Shown piece by piece: positions 8,708-18,443 of a stretch of 64,000 bases of DNA (position 1 is its first letter; every line of letters starts with the position of its first letter). The translations under genes were made by a program, and so were the position numbers. The stretch is taken from NCBI RefSeq assembly GCF_015169395.1, contig NZ_CP063458.1, forward strand, positions 3,720,001 to 3,784,000. The letters run 5' to 3'. Under the pieces are notes generated by a model, which saw nothing but the letters and a program-made list of their open reading frames with translations, did not search any database and had not been told where the DNA came from. This stretch comes from Humisphaera borealis. Lineage in GTDB: Bacteria > Planctomycetota > Phycisphaerae > Tepidisphaerales > Tepidisphaeraceae.

Positions 8708-9829
8708 ATGACCGATTCCGCCTCGCCGGGCGGGCTCAGCTACGAGTCGGCCGGCGTAAACTACGACCAGCTTGACGCCTTCAAACGTGCCTGCCAGCAG
8801 GCGGCGGGACAGACCGTCTCGGCGCTCGCGGCGCACGGGCTTCTGGAGCCGGCGGGCATCCGCGGGGAAAGCGCCTACCTGCTCGACGCCGGCGACCACT
8901 ACCTCGCCCATGTGGAGGAGGGGCTCGGCACCAAGAACCTGATCGCCGACGACATGCTTCGACTGACGGGCCGGTCGTTCTACGCGAACGTGGGGATCGA
9001 TACCGTCGCGACGATCGTCAACGACCTGATCACGGTGGGTGCGGTGCCGATCTCCGTCGCGATGCACGCCGCGGTCGGCGACGCGGCGTGGTTCGAGGAT
9101 CCGCGGCGGTCGGTGGAACTGGCCAAGGGTTTCGCGGCGGCATGCCTGGAAGCCGGCGCGGTCTGGGGCGGCGGCGAGACGCCGACGCTCCGCGGGATCG
9201 TCAACCCTTCGACCATTGTCCTGGCCGGCAGCGCGATCGGACGCATCAAGCCCAAGTCCCTTCGCGTCGGCGGCGACGTGCGGGACGGGGACGCGATTGT
9301 TTTCCTGGCGTCGTCCGGCGTGCAGACCAACGGCCTGACGCTGTGCCGGAAACTCGCCGACGGCCTTGCCGACGGGTACCTCACGCCCCTGAGCGACGGC
9401 AGGACGTACGGTGAAGCGCTGCTCGATCCGTCGGTGATCTATGTGAAGTTCGTGTCGGCGCTGCAGCGGGCGGGCGTGCCGATCCACTATGCGGTGCACG
9501 TGACCGGGCACGGCTGGCGGAAGCTGATGCGGCTCGTCGAGCCGTTCGTCTATCGCATCCGCGTGGTTCGCGAGCCCCAGCCGGTGTTCCGCTTCATCCA
9601 GCGGCACGGTCCGGTGGACGAGCGCGAAGCGTACGCCACGTTCAATATGGGGGTCGGGTTCGCGGTGTATGTCGATCCCGGTGATGTGCCCGCGGCGCTG
9701 GAACTGGCCAAGGCGAACGGCTACGACGCCTGGGTGGCTGGTGAGGTGTGTAAGCAGGGTGACCGCAAGGCGGTGGAGATTGAGCCGTTGAACGTGTCGT
9801 TTGAGGCCGATTCGCTGAAAGTAAGGTGA
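8708..9829 (+). CDS. purM: PurM-like protein (AIR synthase-related)
   Basis: 373 residues. PurM makes aminoimidazole ribonucleotide from formylglycinamidine ribonucleotide and ATP in purine synthesis. Family marks are GLGTKN near residue 77, DTVATIVNDLI, GGGETP, SSGVQTNGLTL and the C-terminal TFNMGVGFAVYV glycine-rich strand. It is somewhat longer than usual, and the VDGVGTK signature is altered to EEGLGTK, so it could be a diverged PurM rather than the only housekeeping copy. The start at 8708 has no clear Shine-Dalgarno; TACACC lies 6 nt upstream. No other purine gene is adjacent. Confidence 0.82.
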   Translation: MTDSASPGGLSYESAGVNYDQLDAFKRACQQAAGQTVSALAAHGLLEPAGIRGESAYLLDAGDHYLAHVEEGLGTKNLIADDMLRLTGRSFYANVGIDTVATIVNDLITVGAVPISVAMHAAVGDAAWFEDPRRSVELAKGFAAACLEAGAVWGGGETPTLRGIVNPSTIVLAGSAIGRIKPKSLRVGGDVRDGDAIVFLASSGVQTNGLTLCRKLADGLADGYLTPLSDGRTYGEALLDPSVIYVKFVSALQRAGVPIHYAVHVTGHGWRKLMRLVEPFVYRIRVVREPQPVFRFIQRHGPVDEREAYATFNMGVGFAVYVDPGDVPAALELAKANGYDAWVAGEVCKQGDRKAVEIEPLNVSFEADSLKVR

Positions 9830-9970
9830 ACCGGGGCGTGTTCGATGACGAAGACCTGATGCGGGTGTTACTATCGATTCGAGAAGTCAACGGTCAATCT
9901 GGGAGCGTCGGCTTTTCTCGGACGTTGATTTTTGATCTAATAGTTGCGTCATCGAATTTTGAGTCGCCCC

Positions 9971-10327
9971 ATGTCGCACGACTGGTTTGCCGTATCGCAG
10001 GAAGGCGTCGTGCAGGTGCTCGCACTGGCAGTGCCGTTCCATGTGGACTCGGCGGATTTCGATCGGCTGCATGACGCGATCATGTCGGCGGTCGAGGTCA
10101 GGGTCGGCTCGAAATGGGTGATCGACCTGGCCGGGCTGCATTACATGGGCAGTTCGGTGCTCGGGCTGATGGTCAACCTTCGCCAGCGGGTCCGCCAGGG
10201 CGGCGGAAAGCTGGTGTTGTGCGGGATGAACCCGAAGCTGCACCAGGTGTTTCGCACGTGCAGCCTCGAGAAGTTGTTCGTGATCCGCACCGACCGCGAC
10301 GACGCGGTGGAAGCGGTCACGAGGTAG
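9971..10327 (+). CDS. STAS-domain protein (anti-anti-sigma factor-like)
   Basis: 118 residues, a single STAS domain. The core DLAGLHYMGSSVLGLMV near residues 53-69 matches the phosphorylation loop of SpoIIAA/RsbV proteins (normally DSSGLG). The serine pair is kept, but the preceding Asp is Gly here. Such proteins bind an anti-sigma kinase and release a sigma factor, and are switched off by serine phosphorylation. No kinase or sigma factor gene is next to it. The ATG at 9971 begins MSHDWFAV; no strong ribosome-binding site is seen. Confidence 0.8.
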   Translation: MSHDWFAVSQEGVVQVLALAVPFHVDSADFDRLHDAIMSAVEVRVGSKWVIDLAGLHYMGSSVLGLMVNLRQRVRQGGGKLVLCGMNPKLHQVFRTCSLEKLFVIRTDRDDAVEAVTR

Positions 10328-10529
10328 CGGCGTTCGCCCTGCCGGGCCGGATGCCGATCGGTTTGAACAGCGTCTTGAAGACAACTCGGCGCTCCGAGCG
10401 AGCGCGATGAAAAGGCCACGGAAGGCGCACCAGGAAGACCGCGGCGGTCGATGAACGTCCGCCGTCGTTCGCGAATCAAGGACTGACGCGAACCCATGAT
10501 CTTCGGGTGACCTTGCGGGACGGGACAAC

Positions 10530-12221
10530 ATGAACACGCAATTTCAAGGATGGAAGCGCGTCAAATCAGCCCCACCGACTGCCGACGGCCGGAAAGGCGG
10601 CAAGGCTTTTCGAGGCCATCTGGCGCTGGGCGTCTTGGCCGGACTTCTGGGAACCGGGTGTTCGGGTGGCGGGGCGTTCGACCCGACCGAGCCGGTGATG
10701 AAGCCGCGCAAGCCTTATGTCGCCCAGGGCGGGGCGCGACAGACCAGTCCCAAGACGGGAACTTCAAGCACACAGACCAAGGCTTCAAGCGGCGTCGCGG
10801 TGGCGTCGGCGGATGCGACGACCTCCGCGGATGCGATGCCGACGGTATCACCCGTGACACCGGTCGCGACGGCGACGCCGGTGAAGCCCGTTGTCGCGGT
10901 GCCGACGACCCGGCCTTTGCCGGAGCCCGTGCCAACGGTTACGCCACCGGACAACCGCGTGGTTTCGGCGCCGCCCGTCGCGACGCCTCCTGTCGCAATC
11001 CCTCCGGTCGCCGCACCATCGGTCGCCGAGACGCCCGCGGCGGCCGGTAAGTCCGTTGATCTGGATCCGAACCCCCGGCCGCGGAATCCGCTGGCGAGGA
11101 TCGACGCCGGCGTGTCTCCGGCAGCGGTGCCGTCGACGAATGTTGAGGCGACGACCGTGTCGCAGTCTCCGACGCTGGCGGTGACGCCGGCTCCGACCCC
11201 CGCGGCAGCAGATCAGGGTTCGCCGGTAGCGGTCGAGCCGACGACGGCCAAGCCGGACATCGGACCGATTCAGGCCGCCCCGTACAACCCAGCGCCGCAG
11301 GCGACAGTGGCCCCCGCGGTCGCGGTCGCCAAGCCGGTTGATCCTGAAACGCAGAAGATCCGCGACCGGCTCGCGCAGGTCCGGAGTGAGCTGGAGAAGG
11401 GCCGCGACGTCAACGAAAAAGACGACAACGGCCGAACCCTGTTGCAGCAGGCGGCGCTGGCGGGCGAGCAGGCGGTTGTCGAGTTGCTCCTGGACTGGGG
11501 CGCGAGCGTCAAGGCGGTCGATCGCCAGGGCTGGACCGCGCTGCACTGGGCCGCCAGCAGCGGGCATCCGGAAATCTGCGAGTTGCTGATCGCTTGCGGG
11601 ACGCCGGTCGATTCCCGCGGCTTTCTCGACGAAACACCGCTCTATTGGGCGTCGGTGTTCGATCGCCAGCACGCGGTCGAACTGCTGCTGGCTCGGGGCG
11701 CTAAGGTGAACGCGGCGGACAAGCGCGGCAAGAGCCCGCTCCACGCCGCCGTCGAAGGCGATGCCCGCGCGACGGCGACGATCTTGCTCGCCCAGGGTGC
11801 CGACGTGGCGGCGCGGGACGAATCGGGGCTGACGCCGCTGCATCAGGTCGTGTTCCGCCTCCGCAAGACGCTCCTGGGCCTGGCCGAAGAACCCTCGACC
11901 GAGGCGACCAGCACCTCGGGATCGCCGGCAGCGGAAGTCGCCCTGGAGCGCGACCATCAGCGCAAGCTGGCGATCACATCCGCGCGGGAGATGGCACGGC
12001 TGTTGTTGTCTCAAGGGGCCGACGTGAACGCCTCCACTGCCGCCGGAGTAACACCGCTGCACCTTGCGGCCTGGGACGACACCAAGGAGATCGCGGACGT
12101 GCTGATCGCCGCTGGTGCCAAGGTGTCGGCAAAGGACAGCCGCGGCCGAACGCCCGGCGATTACGCGAGCCAGCGCGGGCAGAAGCGCGTGCTGCCGCTG
12201 CTGGCAGCCAAGGCGAGGTAA
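10530..12221 (+). CDS. Ankyrin-repeat lipoprotein with a Pro/Thr/Val-rich linker
   Basis: 563 residues. A hydrophobic helix ending LLGTGC places a lipobox cysteine at about residue 44. Residues about 60-265 are a low-complexity linker rich in Pro, Thr, Val and Ala. From about residue 285 to the end are roughly seven ankyrin repeats (NGRTLLQQAALAGEQAVVELLL, GWTALHWAASSGHPEICELL, GKSPLHAAVEGD, GVTPLHLAAWDD), interrupted by an acidic/Thr-Ser insertion near 440-475. Ankyrin stacks bind proteins, here probably at the envelope with the linker acting as a spacer. Partner unknown. The long N-terminal extension before the hydrophobic helix is unusual for a lipoprotein signal, so a later start is possible. 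Confidence 0.82.
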   Translation: MNTQFQGWKRVKSAPPTADGRKGGKAFRGHLALGVLAGLLGTGCSGGGAFDPTEPVMKPRKPYVAQGGARQTSPKTGTSSTQTKASSGVAVASADATTSADAMPTVSPVTPVATATPVKPVVAVPTTRPLPEPVPTVTPPDNRVVSAPPVATPPVAIPPVAAPSVAETPAAAGKSVDLDPNPRPRNPLARIDAGVSPAAVPSTNVEATTVSQSPTLAVTPAPTPAAADQGSPVAVEPTTAKPDIGPIQAAPYNPAPQATVAPAVAVAKPVDPETQKIRDRLAQVRSELEKGRDVNEKDDNGRTLLQQAALAGEQAVVELLLDWGASVKAVDRQGWTALHWAASSGHPEICELLIACGTPVDSRGFLDETPLYWASVFDRQHAVELLLARGAKVNAADKRGKSPLHAAVEGDARATATILLAQGADVAARDESGLTPLHQVVFRLRKTLLGLAEEPSTEATSTSGSPAAEVALERDHQRKLAITSAREMARLLLSQGADVNASTAAGVTPLHLAAWDDTKEIADVLIAAGAKVSAKDSRGRTPGDYASQRGQKRVLPLLAAKAR

Positions 12222-12577
12222 CCTGTGGGCGACGCGTCGCGCCGGCGTCCGATATTCTGATTGGGGTCACGCGAAGCCTGTCGTCGCCACGACGGCTATT
12301 CCCGGCATTCGGGCATGGGGAGAATGGGGCAGATTTCCGGCTGGTCGCCGAGCGTCGGCCGACAACAGTGACGGGGGTCACAGGTATAAACCCGCGGTAG
12401 CGACGGTCTACACCAGGCTCGTGAAGCACCCGGCAGGGCCGATGCTCGTGCTGACGTGGGCGAATCAAGGGGGAAAGCGCTGTTCGAGTCGTAGTGCAGC
12501 GCAGGCGGGGTGACATCCACCCGGCTGTTTGATTTCCGTAATCTCGCCTTCGCACCGCCGAAGTCGAAATCTAAACC
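12222..12577. other. Intergenic stretch, nothing recognised
   Basis: A 356-bp gap before the DUF1592-type gene. I see no strong palindrome, tandem repeat or credible short gene. A promoter for the following operon presumably lies here, but no pair of boxes is convincing. Confidence 0.4.
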
Positions 12578-15500
12578 ATGAAACCGAGTCTTTTGGTAGC
12601 AGTCGTTTTCGCCGTCGCGACCCACGCGTCGGGTGCCGAAAGCAAACCAGCATCTACCCCACCGTTGCCGTTCCGGGTTGACGAGAAGGTGCTGACGCTA
12701 CTCGATAACTACTGTTTCTCCTGCCATAACGCTGACAACCAAAAAGGCGACGTTAAGCTCGACGATCTCGGGAGGCTCTCGCTGGATGCTCGATTGGATC
12801 TGCTGAACCGCGTCCAGGAGCAGCTCTTCACCGGCGAGATGCCGCCAAAGAAAAAGAAGCCGCCCACGGAAGACGAACGAGCCCTCCTGACGGAGTGGAT
12901 CGGCGGGGAATTGCGGAAGCACAATGCCTCGAAGCTGGAAGACAAGCTGCGTAAGCCGGAGTTCGGCAACGTCGTGGATCACGACAAGTTGTTTTCCGGG
13001 AAGTTCAAGGACCTCCCCGGCTTCACCCCCGACCGTCGCTGGCTGATCAGCGAATACATCTTCAACGCGAAGTTTAACAAACTGCTGGACCACACCGCCC
13101 CACTCAATGTTGACGGCAAGAACCACCAGGTCATTGGCAACAACAACCGCCGGGCAAACCTGACCAATCCGTTTCTCCTGCCGACGCACAGCGGCGTGCG
13201 CTATTACGACACGACGATGCTGGATGGCGGCCATCTGTTAACGATGCTCACCAATGCCAAGGAATCGTCGGCATACCTGATGGAACTCAGCAGGAAGAAG
13301 AACTACTTAACTGCTGTCACGGCCATCATGGCGTCGCAGTGGGATCATGAAAAGATCCTTCTGGCGCGCGAGAACTATCTGAAGTTGAACATCGAGGCGT
13401 TGCTGCGCGACCTCTACAAGGAGAAGCACGACAGCCTGCTGCCGGCCTTCGTCGCGACAAAGCCGGCGCCTCCCGCTGCCACCATGGGTGCCGACGGCAG
13501 GCCGCTCAAGAAGCCTGTGTTCGATACGGCAAAGCCGTCGAACGACGAACTGGCACAGATCTGGTCCGGCATGAGGAAGCACGGCACAGACAGTGTCGAA
13601 GGGGAGAAACTGGTCCTGAAGTGCGAACAGGAGTGGTTCCATCATGGCGTGAACCAGCGCACGATTGAAACGCGCCTGCTTTTCATGCGTGGCTACATGG
13701 ATGAGTTGGTCAAGCGCATGCCCAAGGCCACTCCCGCCAACAGCAAACCTCCCGTCGCCGCCGAAATGGATACCATCCGCGCCGCGCTACTGAAGCATCG
13801 CCAGGCGGGCGACACCTACGCTGCGGTGATCGCCAGGTGCATGGCCGACTGGAGCGACGGATTCCAACGCGAACGGGAAAAAGCCAAGGTCACCGACCAG
13901 GCCATCGCCCAGCTCGTCGAACAGCTGTTCGCCAAGGTGATTGAACGTGCCCCGACGCAAAAGGAAGCAGCGGAATACGTCACGCTCACCAAGGGCTATC
14001 TTCCAAACCTGGGCAACGAGAAGGCGATTGAGCGGCTCATTCAGACGCTCATCCTCCGAAGCGATTTCGTCTATCGGCAGGAGTTTGGTGAGGGCACCGC
14101 AGACCAGTACGGCCGCAAGATGCTTTCACCGCGTGATGCCAGTTTTGCGCTGGCCTACGCACTGACCGACAGCAGCCCCGACAAGGAACTTCAGGAAGCC
14201 GTGAAGAACGGAAAGCTCAACACGCGCGAGGATTACCGACGCGAAGTAGAGCGCATGCTCAAGGTTCGCAGCCAGTATTACATCGTCGACGAAACGGTGG
14301 AGCGAGGTGGGCACGACAGCTTCACCGATCTCCCCATCCGAAAACTCCGCTTCTTCCGCGAGTTCTTCGGCTATCCGGCCATGCAGTCGATCTTTAAGGA
14401 CAACAAGCGATTTGGTGGAAACTACGTGAATGCCGCCGGGCGGATCGTCAGCGAAGCCGACATGCTTGTGGAGTACATCCTCAAGCAGGATCAGAACGTG
14501 TTTGAACGCCTGCTGACCACGGAAGACTTTTACGTCTACCACAGCGGCGACGACAAGGCGATGGCCGCCTCGACGGCACTCATCCGTAGCATCTACGACT
14601 ACTTCAAGGACAAAGACTGGAAGAACTTCAACGACGATCAGTTGAGGGCCCACATCCCGTTCCTCAAAGCCAATCCGATGCCCGGCCTGAATCTGGACGC
14701 CATCGGCAAAGTCGGCGGCCGGTCGAATCAGCTCAAGATCTTCAAAGACATGATGGCCAACTACGCGCAGCGGCTCGGCAAAGGCGAGACCGTCACCGCG
14801 CCGTTCTCATCGGTCTTCGGAGTTCCCAGTGCCGCCAAAACTCGCACCGGAAAACAGCTCGGCGGTTCCGAGGTGGCCAAGGCCTTCAATCTTGATATGG
14901 TCAGTTGGAACTACCCAACCGCCCAGCCCGCGAAGATGGAGCATCGCAAGGGCATCCTCACCCATCCCGCCTGGCTCATCGCGTTTGCCGCAAACACCGA
15001 AACCGATCCGATCCGCCGCGGCAAATGGGTACGAGAAAAGCTCCTCGCCGGCACCATTCCCGATGTTCCGGTTACGGTCGATGCAGTGATTCCCGAAGAT
15101 CACCACAAGACCCTGCGGCAACGCCTCGACAAGGTCACCCAGGCTGAGTACTGCTGGAAGTGCCACGAACGCATGAATCCGCTCGGCACCGCTTTCGAAA
15201 TCTATGACGATTTCGGTCGCTTTCGCACGCAGGAGTCACTTGAACATCCGGACAACCTGATCAAAAAGATGCCCGACAAAGGCGCTCCCGAGGCTGACCT
15301 ACGCGACATCTACAAGACACTTCCGGTGGATGCCAAAGGCCAGCTCGTCGGCACCGGCGACGCCAAACTGGATGGCGATGTCAGCAACGCAATCGAATTG
15401 ACCGAGCGACTGGCGAAATCCGCCAAAGTTCGCCAGTCGATCATCCGCCATGCGTTCCGATACTTCCTTGGTCGCAATGAAGTGCTCTCAGACTCAAAAA

Positions 15501-15625
15501 CCCTGATCGACGCCGACCAGGCTTATGTTAAAAGTGGCGGCAGCTTTGATGCCGTCATCGTTTCGCTCCTGACCTCCGACTCTTTCATCTACCGCAAACC
15601 GATCACCGACGGGAACAACCCATGA
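12578..15625 (+). CDS. DUF1592/DUF1588/DUF1585-type cytochrome-like protein
   Basis: 1015 residues, exported (signal peptide about 1-19). NYCFSCHN at about 45-51 is a CxxCH haem c motif of the planctomycete-type cytochrome domain (PSD family). A second CWKCHERMNPLG lies about 150 residues from the C-terminus in the DUF1588-like region. SDFVYRQEFG in the middle is typical of DUF1592, and the C-terminal part (RHAFRYFLGRNE ... GGSFDAVIVSLLTSDSFIYR) of DUF1585. The biochemical role of these proteins is not settled; they are recurrent in planctomycetes with DUF1552 partners and have been proposed to act in periplasmic redox or polymer processing. Its stop overlaps the next start by 4 nt (ATGA), so the two are translationally coupled. 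Confidence 0.9.
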   Translation: MKPSLLVAVVFAVATHASGAESKPASTPPLPFRVDEKVLTLLDNYCFSCHNADNQKGDVKLDDLGRLSLDARLDLLNRVQEQLFTGEMPPKKKKPPTEDERALLTEWIGGELRKHNASKLEDKLRKPEFGNVVDHDKLFSGKFKDLPGFTPDRRWLISEYIFNAKFNKLLDHTAPLNVDGKNHQVIGNNNRRANLTNPFLLPTHSGVRYYDTTMLDGGHLLTMLTNAKESSAYLMELSRKKNYLTAVTAIMASQWDHEKILLARENYLKLNIEALLRDLYKEKHDSLLPAFVATKPAPPAATMGADGRPLKKPVFDTAKPSNDELAQIWSGMRKHGTDSVEGEKLVLKCEQEWFHHGVNQRTIETRLLFMRGYMDELVKRMPKATPANSKPPVAAEMDTIRAALLKHRQAGDTYAAVIARCMADWSDGFQREREKAKVTDQAIAQLVEQLFAKVIERAPTQKEAAEYVTLTKGYLPNLGNEKAIERLIQTLILRSDFVYRQEFGEGTADQYGRKMLSPRDASFALAYALTDSSPDKELQEAVKNGKLNTREDYRREVERMLKVRSQYYIVDETVERGGHDSFTDLPIRKLRFFREFFGYPAMQSIFKDNKRFGGNYVNAAGRIVSEADMLVEYILKQDQNVFERLLTTEDFYVYHSGDDKAMAASTALIRSIYDYFKDKDWKNFNDDQLRAHIPFLKANPMPGLNLDAIGKVGGRSNQLKIFKDMMANYAQRLGKGETVTAPFSSVFGVPSAAKTRTGKQLGGSEVAKAFNLDMVSWNYPTAQPAKMEHRKGILTHPAWLIAFAANTETDPIRRGKWVREKLLAGTIPDVPVTVDAVIPEDHHKTLRQRLDKVTQAEYCWKCHERMNPLGTAFEIYDDFGRFRTQESLEHPDNLIKKMPDKGAPEADLRDIYKTLPVDAKGQLVGTGDAKLDGDVSNAIELTERLAKSAKVRQSIIRHAFRYFLGRNEVLSDSKTLIDADQAYVKSGGSFDAVIVSLLTSDSFIYRKPITDGNNP

Positions 15626-17016
15626 AAAGCCGACGAGACTTCCTTCGATCCACGATTCTGGGCGCCGGTGCACTTTCGCTGACACCGTGCCTGAAGTCGT
15701 TCGCCGGTGAAGCCGCGACCAGCGGATTTCCGAAGCGGTTCGTCTTTATCCGCAAGTCCAATGGCGAGCGCCCCAATGAGGTTGCTCTGCCGACGCTCTC
15801 GGCAAAGGATAAGTCCTCGGAAGAGAAGAAGCTGCCGTTTGAGGTGGACCTGCGCGACCACGAACTACCTCTGTATCTGCGCGCTCTGGAGAAACACAAA
15901 TCCAACATGTGCATCCTGCAGGGCCTTTCCTGCATGATGAGCGAGAACGGCCACTACTCGTTCTCGTCCGTCATGGGCGCGTACAAGTCGAATCGCAATT
16001 CGCTGAGCGGCATCAAGCGCGCCACGATCGATTTTGAGTTGGCCAAGCTCTTCCCGTCGCCGTTCGGGCACGTCGAGCTCTCGCTCACCGGCGACTATTC
16101 CACGTTCAGGACCGGGATTGTCTCCGGCTATTCCGCTTCTGCCGCCCACCAGCGGAACTACTGCTACGCCGATCCTCAGACCGCCTTCAACGAGCTCTTC
16201 CGTTCCGTCACCAATCCCGGCGCTGTCGAATCCGACAATGCCATGCTGAAGTTCCTCGAAAGCGAGGAATCCTTTAAAGCAGGCATCCTGCAGGGCTACG
16301 AGAAGCTCAAGCTCAGCAACCACATTGATTCCATCGAGGCCATCCAGGCGCGCAACCAGAAGTTGTCGAAGATGGCTGGTTCCATCGCCAGGCACATCCC
16401 GCAGATTGGCAAGATCCACGCTGATGGCGGCCCCAATGCCAGCTACCCCGAAAAGCAGGAAGCGATGACCGAGATTCTCATCGCCGCGCTCATCACCGGT
16501 TTGACCAATGTCGTGACCTACACGATTGACGAGCTATCCACGCCTGTGCGGGGATTGCCCGGTAACGAGTCCGACCGTATTTCAATCCACGCCATCGGTC
16601 ACAATGAAAGCTACAGCGGCGTTCCGGCCGACAAGATCCGCGAGAACATTCGCATCGGGCATATCCAGCAGGTGGCTCGTATCGTCGAACGGCTCAAGGC
16701 AACGCCCGAGGGCAATGGCACCCTGTTCGATAACACGATGATCATGTACTTCCCCGAGGGCGGCGAAACGCATCACGGATGGGGTTTCGAAGCACCCTTC
16801 GTCATCATGGCGGGTAACAATTGCAAGCTCGACATGGCCGGCCGCTACATTCGCCTTCCCTATCATGGAACCGAGGGGCACAAGACGATCGGCAACTGGT
16901 ATACAACGCTGCTGAACGCGCACGGCAATCCGATCAAGCATTACGGCGATTTCGACCTCGAAATGTCTCGTAAGAAGTTGGATCAGGCCGGGCCGATCAA
17001 ACGGTTCCTCGCTTGA
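15622..17016 (+). CDS. DUF1552 protein with Tat signal
   Basis: 464 residues. MKSRRDFLRSTILGAGALSL is a twin-arginine signal, so the protein is exported folded. The body has DUF1552 character: a phosphatase/sulfatase-like core with NGHYSF, FDNTMIMYFPEGGETHHG and YHGTEGHKTIGNWYTTLL near the C-terminus. It overlaps the DUF1592-type gene upstream and forms a two-gene unit with it, the standard planctomycete pairing. Catalytic function is unproven. Confidence 0.9.
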   Translation: MKSRRDFLRSTILGAGALSLTPCLKSFAGEAATSGFPKRFVFIRKSNGERPNEVALPTLSAKDKSSEEKKLPFEVDLRDHELPLYLRALEKHKSNMCILQGLSCMMSENGHYSFSSVMGAYKSNRNSLSGIKRATIDFELAKLFPSPFGHVELSLTGDYSTFRTGIVSGYSASAAHQRNYCYADPQTAFNELFRSVTNPGAVESDNAMLKFLESEESFKAGILQGYEKLKLSNHIDSIEAIQARNQKLSKMAGSIARHIPQIGKIHADGGPNASYPEKQEAMTEILIAALITGLTNVVTYTIDELSTPVRGLPGNESDRISIHAIGHNESYSGVPADKIRENIRIGHIQQVARIVERLKATPEGNGTLFDNTMIMYFPEGGETHHGWGFEAPFVIMAGNNCKLDMAGRYIRLPYHGTEGHKTIGNWYTTLLNAHGNPIKHYGDFDLEMSRKKLDQAGPIKRFLA

Positions 17017-17128
17017 GAAAGTGCAAATAGGAAGCAGTGCTCGCGTGTGGGCTGCCGGCCGGGCTGCCACAGAAGGGAATCCCCGCGCAACTCTATTGCA
17101 GTTCATATTTTGTGAATCGAACCGCGAT

Positions 17129-17158
17129 TTGACATCTCCGCCGTTGTTCCGCTAGAAG
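17129..17158 (+). promoter_or_regulatory. Sigma70-like promoter for the DUF481 gene
   Basis: TTGACA at 17129-17134 (perfect -35) and TAGAAG at 17153-17158 (4 of 6 of TATAAT) are 18 nt apart. About 100 nt of leader would precede the start at 17265. It lies in the only gap between the DUF1552 gene and the next gene. Confidence 0.5.
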
Positions 17159-17264
17159 CTACTTCGGTTTCCAGGGTGAATCGTGAAAGGCCGGAGGGTC
17201 CTGCCGTCTCGCGCATTTCGCCCCAAATCCGGCCGCTTCGGCGGCCTTCACTGGTGGAGGATTC

Positions 17265-18284
17265 ATGCGCGGATTGTTCAAGACCCTGGCCGTTATCGCG
17301 GTCGGCGGAGCCTTCTCGTCGGCGGCGCTGGCGGACGAAATCGTGTTCAAGAACGGGGATAAACTGACCGGCAAGATCGTCTCGGCCGAAGACGGCAAGC
17401 TGAAGATCAAGTCGACGGTCGCCGGCACTGTTGAAGTGGATCTCGCGGACGTCAAGACCTTTGCTTCGGACGCACCGGTGTCGATCAAGCTCAAGGACGG
17501 CACGATCATCAAGCAGCAGGTGGCCGCCGCCGACAAGGCCGGCGAAGTCGCCGTGAAGCCCGGCGCGGTTGCCGCGCAGAATGTTCCCATCGAGTCGATC
17601 AAGTCGATCAACCAGAAGGAAACCTGGACGGGCAGTCTCGTCGCCGGCGGCCTGATCACGCGCGGCAACAGCAACACCGAGGCGATCAACATCGCGATCG
17701 ACGCAACCCGCCGCACCGACAACGACCGGCTCAATCTTAACGGCCAGTACCTCTTCGGCCGGCAGGAAGACCCGACGACCGGCGAGAAATCGACGAGCAC
17801 CGACAACTGGCGCATCGGCGCGAAGTACGACTACTTCTTCAACGAGAAGTTCTACGCGTTCGGCAGCTTCGGCGTCGAGAAGGACCGCATCGCCAACCTC
17901 GACATCCGCCTGACGCCTGCCGTCGGTGTGGGTTACCAGTGGATTGAAAAGAAGGACTTCAACTTCTCGACCGAAGCCGGTCTGGCGTACGTCTACGAAG
18001 ATTACGCCGGCGAAGACGCCAACGAGAACATCAGCCTGAAGCTGGCTTACCACGTGGACAAGAAGCTTCGCGAAGGCGTCAGCGTCTTCCACAACCTGAC
18101 GTTCTACCCGAGCATCGAGAGCATCAGCGATTACTACCTGCTGACCGATGCCGGCATCCGCGCCGAGCTGACCGACAATTTCTTCACCGAGTTCAAGGTC
18201 GAGTTCAAGTACGACGCCACCCCGGCGATCGATTCCAGCCGCAGCGACCTGCGGTACATCCTGGGCGTCGGCTGGACGTTCTGA
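17265..18284 (+). CDS. DUF481-family outer-membrane protein (YdiY-like)
   Basis: 339 residues. Signal peptide about 1-23 (ending ALA). Residues about 24-110 contain a double repeat of the type IVFKNGDKLTGKIVSAEDGKL and DGTIIKQQV, a small beta domain common in planctomycete DUF481 proteins. From about 115 onward are alternating amphipathic strands (ETWTGSLVAGGLITRGNSNTE ... WRIGAKYDYFF ... DLRYILGVGWTF) ending in an aromatic C-terminus, as in outer-membrane beta-barrels. The family is often induced by acid or salt; the ligand is unknown. Terminated by the hairpin at 18395-18437. Confidence 0.85.
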   Translation: MRGLFKTLAVIAVGGAFSSAALADEIVFKNGDKLTGKIVSAEDGKLKIKSTVAGTVEVDLADVKTFASDAPVSIKLKDGTIIKQQVAAADKAGEVAVKPGAVAAQNVPIESIKSINQKETWTGSLVAGGLITRGNSNTEAINIAIDATRRTDNDRLNLNGQYLFGRQEDPTTGEKSTSTDNWRIGAKYDYFFNEKFYAFGSFGVEKDRIANLDIRLTPAVGVGYQWIEKKDFNFSTEAGLAYVYEDYAGEDANENISLKLAYHVDKKLREGVSVFHNLTFYPSIESISDYYLLTDAGIRAELTDNFFTEFKVEFKYDATPAIDSSRSDLRYILGVGWTF

Positions 18285-18394
18285 TTGCCTAAGCGCGCTG
18301 CGAAGCCCCAAAGGTGTCTGCGCCGCTGCGGTCAGGCCGCTGGCGTCGCCGACTGGAGCTGGCAAAGGCCAGCAATGCAAAAGTGGTTTGGTTG

Positions 18395-18437
18395 ACGCGC
18401 CAGGTTCTCGGCCGGTTACGTCGGGGACCTGGCGCGT
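18395..18437 (+). terminator. Rho-independent terminator between convergent genes
   Basis: Perfect 11-bp arms ACGCGCCAGGT (18395-18405) and ACCTGGCGCGT (18427-18437), followed by TTTTCG. It ends the DUF481 gene and lies directly after the stop of the oppositely oriented 1360-residue protein. Confidence 0.8.
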
Positions 18438-18443
18438 TTTTCG

